In this document: one piece after another, positions 59,795-64,000 of the stretch
Layout of the letters: each line of letters opens with the position of its first letter
How positions within the stretch are numbered: the stretch's first letter is position 1
NCBI GenBank assembly: GCA_021822495.1
Contig: JAKAQO010000001.1
Span: 638,808-702,807, forward strand
Direction: 5' to 3'
Source of the DNA: a bacterium
GTDB taxonomy: Bacteria; Elusimicrobiota; Elusimicrobia; UBA1565; UBA9628
DNA length: 64,000 bases
Made by a program: the position numbers and the translations under genes
The notes under the pieces: generated by a model
What the model saw: the letters and a program-made list of their open reading frames with translations, nothing else
What the model was told of the DNA's origin: nothing
Database searches by the model: none

Positions 59795-60331
59795 ATGGGT
59801 AAAGGAATTGTCGTGGGAGCTTTAGGCGTTATTTTCGGAGGCATGATCGTCGCCGCTTTGGTCATCACCTTGGGCTACGCTCCGGCCAATGCCGATGCCA
59901 AACCCTCCTGGCTTGAAAAGGTGGTAGCTAAGACCGCCCTTCATGCGGTGATTAACCGGCAAGCGCCGAAAGGCCCCAATCCGGAAGCCTTAAATGATCA
60001 AAATTTAATTGAAGGGATTGAGATTTACTCTCAAAACTGCGCGGTTTGCCACGGAGCTTCCGATGGACAGCCCTCCAATATCGCCCTGGGGCTTTATCAG
60101 AGGCCGCCGCAACTGGCGATGCACGGTGTTGAAGACGATCCTGCGGGACATACTTTCTGGAAAGTTTTCCATGGAATCCGCATGACGGGAATGCCATCTT
60201 TTGCCCACACCTTGAGTTCGGAACAAATTTGGAAAGTCTCTTTGTTTCTCCAGAATATGAAATCCTTGACTCCTGCTGCCCAAGCGGTTTGGCAGCACGT
60301 TCCCAGCCAGGCGATCAAAAAGGCGAGCTGA
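59795..60331 (+). CDS. Membrane-anchored class I cytochrome c
   Basis: A 178-residue protein with an N-terminal hydrophobic helix (GIVVGALGVIFGGMIVAALVITL) acting as signal or anchor and a single-haem domain. NCAVCHGAS is the haem site (CxxCH) and the distal methionine is probably in RMTGMPSFAH. It would carry electrons in the periplasm. AAGGAG precedes the start. Its end overlaps folD on the other strand by 17 bases. Confidence 0.9.
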   Translation: MGKGIVVGALGVIFGGMIVAALVITLGYAPANADAKPSWLEKVVAKTALHAVINRQAPKGPNPEALNDQNLIEGIEIYSQNCAVCHGASDGQPSNIALGLYQRPPQLAMHGVEDDPAGHTFWKVFHGIRMTGMPSFAHTLSSEQIWKVSLFLQNMKSLTPAAQAVWQHVPSQAIKKAS

Positions 60332-61196
60332 TTTCCACTTTGGATTCGAGGCCCTTGAGCGCCTTCGCGCAGTAAATGAGGTTGACAAACAAAAGCGCGC
60401 GGGTGACCTGTCCGATTCGGTTATCCGGGATCGTGATGATTTTGGCGTATTCCCGGGCTTGGATCACGTCGATATTTCCCTGATAGGAGACGTCGAGAAT
60501 CGAAGCGCCTTTTTTAATCCAGCAGGGATCAATCGAAAAATCGGGACTTGGCACCGCGGTGACCAAAATATCTGCGCGCCGGACGCATTCCTCCAGATTT
60601 GTTTTTTCAGTTTTATCATGACATTTAACGACGGTTGCGCCTAAATTCTCCAGCATCAGCCCCAGGGGTTTTCCCACGCGCATCGAGTTATTGATAATGG
60701 AGACAAAAGCGCCTTCAATCGGAACCTGGTGTTCTTGAAGGGTTTTGACGATGGCTTTCGCGGTCGCTGGAACCACGCATTTTTTGGTTCGGCCCGAGTC
60801 CAGAAATTTTTTGTATTTTATCAGATAGCCGAGATTGAGAGAGTGGAGCCCCTCAACATCTTTAAGAGGGTTGACTAAATCCATGAGATCCTCATCCGGC
60901 ATGGAGCCGCTGATGGGATAAAAGACAATAATTCCGGAAATAACGGGGTCGGAATTGAGGTTTCCAATGAGAGACCAAAGTTCGCTTTCGGAAGTGGGTT
61001 CAAATTTTTTTGCGTGAAAGCCAAGGCGGGAAGCGTCTTTAAGAATTAAATCCCGATATTGTATGGAGGCTTCCTGGGCGCGGGGCTTAAAGAGAACTGT
61101 CGCAAGCGTAGGAATGGGGGAAAGCCTCGGTAATTCCTCCCGGACCCAGGTTTTAAATTTTTCAGCGACTAAGCGGCAATCAAAAGTCCCGGACAT
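60315..61196 (-). CDS. folD: Methylenetetrahydrofolate dehydrogenase/cyclohydrolase
   Basis: A 293-residue bifunctional FolD interconverting methylene-, methenyl- and formyl-THF. YIQPKD-type features appear as IQYRDLILKDASRLG, GIIVFYPISG and the NADP site IINNSMRVGKPLGLML; the C-terminus has VTRALLFVNLI in place of the usual GVGPMT. The typical PSRSxxVGxP loop is altered (NNSMRVGKP), and the catalytic lysine context (YxxxK) is unclear, so it is a divergent member. Divergent from tlyA; likely leaderless. Confidence 0.82.
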   Translation of the reverse strand: MSGTFDCRLVAEKFKTWVREELPRLSPIPTLATVLFKPRAQEASIQYRDLILKDASRLGFHAKKFEPTSESELWSLIGNLNSDPVISGIIVFYPISGSMPDEDLMDLVNPLKDVEGLHSLNLGYLIKYKKFLDSGRTKKCVVPATAKAIVKTLQEHQVPIEGAFVSIINNSMRVGKPLGLMLENLGATVVKCHDKTEKTNLEECVRRADILVTAVPSPDFSIDPCWIKKGASILDVSYQGNIDVIQAREYAKIITIPDNRIGQVTRALLFVNLIYCAKALKGLESKVEISSPF

Positions 61197-61201
61197 TCTT
61201 C

Positions 61202-61214
61202 TATCATATATGAT
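61202..61214. promoter_or_regulatory. Symmetric double -10 palindrome between folD and tlyA
   Basis: ATCATATATGAT (61203-61214) is a perfect 12-base palindrome. It provides TATCAT on the plus strand (61202-61207) and TATGAT on the minus strand (61208-61203). Each -10 box ends six to seven bases from the corresponding start codon (GTG 61215, ATG 61196), so both transcripts would be leaderless and would compete for polymerase. Confidence 0.5.
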
Positions 61215-61973
61215 GTGAAAAGCTTAAAGCGAATGAAAAAGCAGAGGCTGGATGTTGTGCTGGTGGAACGCGGTTTTTTTGAGACGAGATCCAAGGCCCT
61301 GGCCGCCATTATGGCGGGGCAAGTCCGCGTAGACGGCGTTTCCGTCACGAAGGCAGGGGCCATGACCCCTGAATCCGCTCAAATAGAAATTGAGTCTCCC
61401 TGTCCTTATGTTTCCCGTGGCGGCTTTAAGCTGGAAGCGGCATTAAAAGCTTTTTTTGTGGACGCTTCCGGGAAGATTGTCATTGACGTGGGGGCTTCTA
61501 CCGGCGGCTTTACGGATTGTCTTCTTCAAAAAGGCGCGAAAAAAGTTTATGCCATTGACGTGGGACATGGACAAATCGCCCAAAAAATAAGAAATGATCC
61601 ACGAGTGGTTGTGCGGGAAAAATTAAACGCTCGCTTTTTAAATTCCGAGGATTTTTTTCCGCGACCATCTTTAGCCGTCATTGATGTCTCCTTCATTTCA
61701 TTGACCCAGGTTCTCAGACCCGTTTCTGATTGTTTGGATGAGCCTTCAGAAATCATCGCCCTGATTAAACCGCAGTTTGAAGTGGGGCCGAAACTCGCTC
61801 CTAAAGGAATTGTTCAGACTGAAGAGGTTCGGCAGCTTGCGATTTCAAAAATTCGTCATTTTTTGCCTGAAGCGGGGCTGAAAGAGTGGGGGATGATTGA
61901 ATCTCCAATTTCAGGGATGAAGGGGAACCGGGAATTTCTTATTTTTCTTAAAAAAAGCGAGAATAAAATATGA
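61215..61973 (+). CDS. tlyA: TlyA-family rRNA methyltransferase/hemolysin
   Basis: A 252-residue protein with an N-terminal S4 RNA-binding domain (LDVVLVERGFFETRSKALAAIMAGQVRVDG) and an FtsJ-like SAM methyltransferase domain (VIDVGASTGGFTDCLLQKGAKKVYAIDVGHGQI). TlyA methylates 2'-OH of 16S C1409 and 23S C1920 in mycobacteria. GTG start at 61215; ATG at 61233 is an alternative. Overlaps the next gene by four bases. Confidence 0.93.
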   Translation: MKSLKRMKKQRLDVVLVERGFFETRSKALAAIMAGQVRVDGVSVTKAGAMTPESAQIEIESPCPYVSRGGFKLEAALKAFFVDASGKIVIDVGASTGGFTDCLLQKGAKKVYAIDVGHGQIAQKIRNDPRVVVREKLNARFLNSEDFFPRPSLAVIDVSFISLTQVLRPVSDCLDEPSEIIALIKPQFEVGPKLAPKGIVQTEEVRQLAISKIRHFLPEAGLKEWGMIESPISGMKGNREFLIFLKKSENKI

Positions 61974-62701
61974 GCCAATCAACCAAGACGGTTTTGATTA
62001 CCGGAGCGGCCAGGCGCATCGGGCGCGCGATTGCTCTTTTTTGTGCCGGTCGCGGAATGAAAACAGCTCTTCATTACCGAAATTCAAAAAAAGAAGCTTT
62101 GGAATTGGCTGAGAAGCTTAATCGCATCCATCCCGGAACCGCTCGGGCCTTTCAATCGGACTTAAGTGATGTTTCTGAAATTAAAAAGATGGTTTCGAAA
62201 ATGGGGAAACATTTTGGAAGAATTGATATTCTCATCAATAATGCCTCGGTCTATGAAAAAAACCAGTTTGGAAAAACGACTTTGGATGATTGGGAGCAGC
62301 ACCTCAACGCGAATTTACGCGCGCCGTTTTTTTTGTCTCAAGAAGTGGTTCCCTGGATGAAAGAGGGGGGACAAATCATCAATATCGCCGATTGGGCGGG
62401 GATTAGACCCTATGCCGATTTTATCCCCTATTGCGTTTCAAAAGCGGGGCTTTTATGTCTCAATACCGCCCTGGCGAAAGCCTTGGCTCCTAAAATCCGG
62501 GTCAACGCGATTTTGCCGGGCCCGGTCTTGCTCCCGGAAAAATCCACTCCCCATTTTAAACAGGCTGTGATAGAGGCCACTCCTCTGAAAAGGACTGGAA
62601 CGCCTCAAGATATCGTCAGCGCCGTCTCTTTTTTAATTGAATCCGGATCTTTTATCACCGGGGCTCAAATTCCAGTAGATGGTGGGAGGTTAATTTCATG
62701 A
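61970..62701 (+). CDS. SDR reductase of the FolM/pteridine-reductase type
   Basis: A 243-residue short-chain reductase. The cofactor motif TGAARRIGRAIA fits TGx3RxG, the NADPH signature of FolM and PTR1 pteridine reductases, rather than TGxxxGIG. The catalytic Tyr-Lys pair is in PYCVSKAGLL and INNASVYEKN provides the Asn region. It sits between tlyA and a PTPS-like gene with four-base overlaps on both sides, supporting a pterin substrate. Confidence 0.85.
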   Translation: MSQSTKTVLITGAARRIGRAIALFCAGRGMKTALHYRNSKKEALELAEKLNRIHPGTARAFQSDLSDVSEIKKMVSKMGKHFGRIDILINNASVYEKNQFGKTTLDDWEQHLNANLRAPFFLSQEVVPWMKEGGQIINIADWAGIRPYADFIPYCVSKAGLLCLNTALAKALAPKIRVNAILPGPVLLPEKSTPHFKQAVIEATPLKRTGTPQDIVSAVSFLIESGSFITGAQIPVDGGRLIS

Positions 62702-63114
62702 ATTCCGCGTCTTATCAAGTGACAAGAATTATTCATTTTTGCTATGGACACCGGCTTCTCAAATACGAGGGGAAATGCCGCCATCCGCATGGGCACAACG
62801 GCGTTTTAGAGATTACGATTGCTTCCTCGGGCTTGGATTCGCTGGGGATGGTCATTGATTTTGAGGAAATAAAAAAGAAGATACAAGTTTGGGTTGACTC
62901 GGAACTGGATCACAAGATGATTTTAAATGAAGAAGATCCGCTGGTTCCCATTCTTAAAAAGATGGGGGACCCGGTCGTTATTTTCCCGTCAAATCCTACG
63001 GCGGAAAACATCGCAAAGTATATTTTTGACTACGCCAAAATCCAAAACCTTAATGTAAGAGCAGTCAAACTCTGGGAAACCCAAAATTCCTTTGCTGAAT
63101 ATGGAAGGGTCTAG
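62698..63114 (+). CDS. 6-Pyruvoyl-tetrahydropterin synthase/QueD-family protein
   Basis: A 138-residue T-fold enzyme. Zinc histidines are visible in FCYGHRL and CRHPHGHNG, with the catalytic cysteine in GKCRHPHGHN and the Glu in LWETQNSFAEY. QueD makes carboxytetrahydropterin for queuosine; PTPS makes biopterin precursors; a folate variant replaces FolB. No queuosine genes lie beside it, and the FolM/PTR1-like neighbour favours a reduced-pterin role. Both junctions overlap by four bases. Confidence 0.85.
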   Translation: MNSASYQVTRIIHFCYGHRLLKYEGKCRHPHGHNGVLEITIASSGLDSLGMVIDFEEIKKKIQVWVDSELDHKMILNEEDPLVPILKKMGDPVVIFPSNPTAENIAKYIFDYAKIQNLNVRAVKLWETQNSFAEYGRV

Positions 63115-64000
63115 GGCTTAAATTGATTTAAAACGACTTTTCCTTCAGGGACGCGGAAACTTTCTCCATTCAAAAGATTGACCTTGTCTTTGATCCCATT
63201 AGAGGATACAGACACAGTGAGGGAGTGATAAAACTTATCCGCCACTCCCGAGGGAAACAACGGAGATCCTCCGCCGCCTGTTAAAACGTAGCGCACCCCC
63301 TGGTGATCGCAAACGGCAAAAGCGTGAATATGCCCGGTGTAGACGCGGTCAACCTTGTATTTCGCCATGATTTCGGTAAATGCTTTGGAGCCCCGGACAA
63401 AACCGCCGCGGCAAGAAATGGGCAGATCATTCCAGAAACGCAGGCTTATCGGGGGCATATGGGTGAGGACAATCTTTTTTAAAGGGGTGTTGAGAGCCAA
63501 ATGAAGCCAGCGAAGCTGAGCGCGGGTTAATTTTGCGCGGCTTGAGTCCAAAATAATTAGACGGACGGGCCCGCGGTCAAAGAAATAATTGGTTTTTGAT
63601 CCAAAAAGCGAGCGATAAAGCTTTGAGTGAGACTTCCCGTTTGGTTTTGAGCGGTCGTGGTTTCCAATGACGGTTAAATAGGGAGCTGGCGGCGGAGTCT
63701 CAGAAAGGGCGCGGAAAAACCTGAGGTAATTTTCGGGAGTTCCCCGGCTGACCATGTCTCCAAGCTGAAAAACAAAATCGGGAGAAAGATTTTGGAGAGA
63801 AAGAAGGTGTTTGGTGAATACCGCGGGTTCGTTGAAAAGTTTGCGGAAAATCCAGAACCTTCCGGGTTCGGAGTCTCCTAAGATGGCGAAATCAAAGGAT
63901 TCTGTTTGAGCTTTTGGTTTTTGAATCAGTTGATTGAGTTGCGCGGCTCTCTCCCAGGGTGAGGCGCGGGATTTGAGCTCCTGGTGGACCTCATCAGGAT
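63111..64000 (-). CDS. Calcineurin-like metallophosphoesterase (N-terminus outside window)
   Basis: The minus-strand frame is open from the window edge. Metal-binding motifs appear in order: FAILGDSEPG (GDxE/S), QLGDMVSRG (GDxxxRG), VIGNHDRS (GNHD), LTHMPP and GHIHAF (GHxH). The first visible ATG at 63755 lies inside the domain, after LGD, so the true start is beyond 64000. It would hydrolyse phosphoesters; substrate unknown. Its stop overlaps the PTPS-like gene end by four bases, convergent. Confidence 0.88.
   Translation of the reverse strand, partial: PDEVHQELKSRASPWERAAQLNQLIQKPKAQTESFDFAILGDSEPGRFWIFRKLFNEPAVFTKHLLSLQNLSPDFVFQLGDMVSRGTPENYLRFFRALSETPPPAPYLTVIGNHDRSKPNGKSHSKLYRSLFGSKTNYFFDRGPVRLIILDSSRAKLTRAQLRWLHLALNTPLKKIVLTHMPPISLRFWNDLPISCRGGFVRGSKAFTEIMAKYKVDRVYTGHIHAFAVCDHQGVRYVLTGGGGSPLFPSGVADKFYHSLTVSVSSNGIKDKVNLLNGESFRVPEGKVVLNQFKP

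Overview
The window looks like chromosome of an uncultured Gram-negative (diderm) bacterium of moderate GC content. The envelope is diderm: there is a TolC-type outer-membrane channel with a MacAB-like pump, a predicted lipoprotein FKBP, NagZ, an OmpA-era set of secreted proteins, and two ECF sigma/anti-sigma pairs. Metabolism seen here includes haem synthesis, B12-dependent methionine synthase, folate/pterin enzymes, citrate synthase and a membrane-anchored cytochrome c. Phylum cannot be fixed without a search; Elusimicrobiota or a neighbouring candidate phylum is my guess. No rRNA, tRNA, CRISPR array or insertion sequence was recognised.

Layout. 1-1650: the end of an acyl-CoA dehydrogenase gene, then a two-gene HATPase/STAS-like module behind a near-consensus promoter with an operator-like palindrome in its spacer. 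1680-5850: a visibly GC-richer metal island. It has a truncated ECF sigma gene at its left edge, a DUF6132-like membrane peptide, a Hg-type merR operon (merR, DF-family thiol protein, 23-residue cysteine-rich peptide) and a four-gene overlapping operon (ArsR sensor, MtrA-like corrinoid protein, membrane-anchored single-cysteine thioredoxin, CcdA). It ends against a truncated member of a tandem family of secreted proteins (5880-7448). 7449-7773 is a non-coding stretch of hairpins. 7774-15430 is one long minus-strand operon (CNNM/CBS/EIIA protein, hemE, protoporphyrinogen oxidase, mgtC, rlmN, tldD, folE), followed by birA.

16134-20140 is an envelope-stress operon: ECF sigma, anti-sigma, bactofilin-like membrane protein and DUF4097 protein. 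Two identical sigma-W-like promoters precede the sigma and anti-sigma genes. 20127-25671 holds nadC and uvrB, apparently once adjacent and now separated by a roughly 2.5-kb insert (quinone oxidoreductase and transglutaminase-like protein) that is bracketed by a partial nadC duplication. 25801-30208 is metF-metH. 30266-36110 is a second ECF sigma operon driving a Spy-like protein and a TolC/MFP/MacB pump. 36117-42406 carries DUF423, FKBP, ftsH, hpt, ddl and parAB, with parS-like palindromes. 42403-46303 holds a secreted unknown, asd, citrate synthase and a PuuD-like membrane protein.

46311-51491 is a minus-strand housekeeping operon (HD-GYP protein, rsmI, tsaC, glyA, mtnP, cdd). 51550-59683 holds coaD, a membrane glycosyltransferase, a cold-shock gene, bioY, a CoA-binding protein, nagZ with a HEAT-repeat protein, and a copper-type P-ATPase. 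59795-64000 holds a cytochrome c, folD, tlyA, a FolM/PTR1-like reductase, a PTPS/QueD-like enzyme and a partial phosphoesterase.

The strongest candidate for an undescribed system is the ArsR/MtrA-like/thioredoxin/CcdA operon (3136-5756) with its neighbouring merR operon: it puts a cobamide-binding protein under metal(loid)-type control. Second is the HATPase/STAS-like pair at 363-1647. Several promoters here place the -10 box so close to the start codon that leaderless mRNAs are expected.
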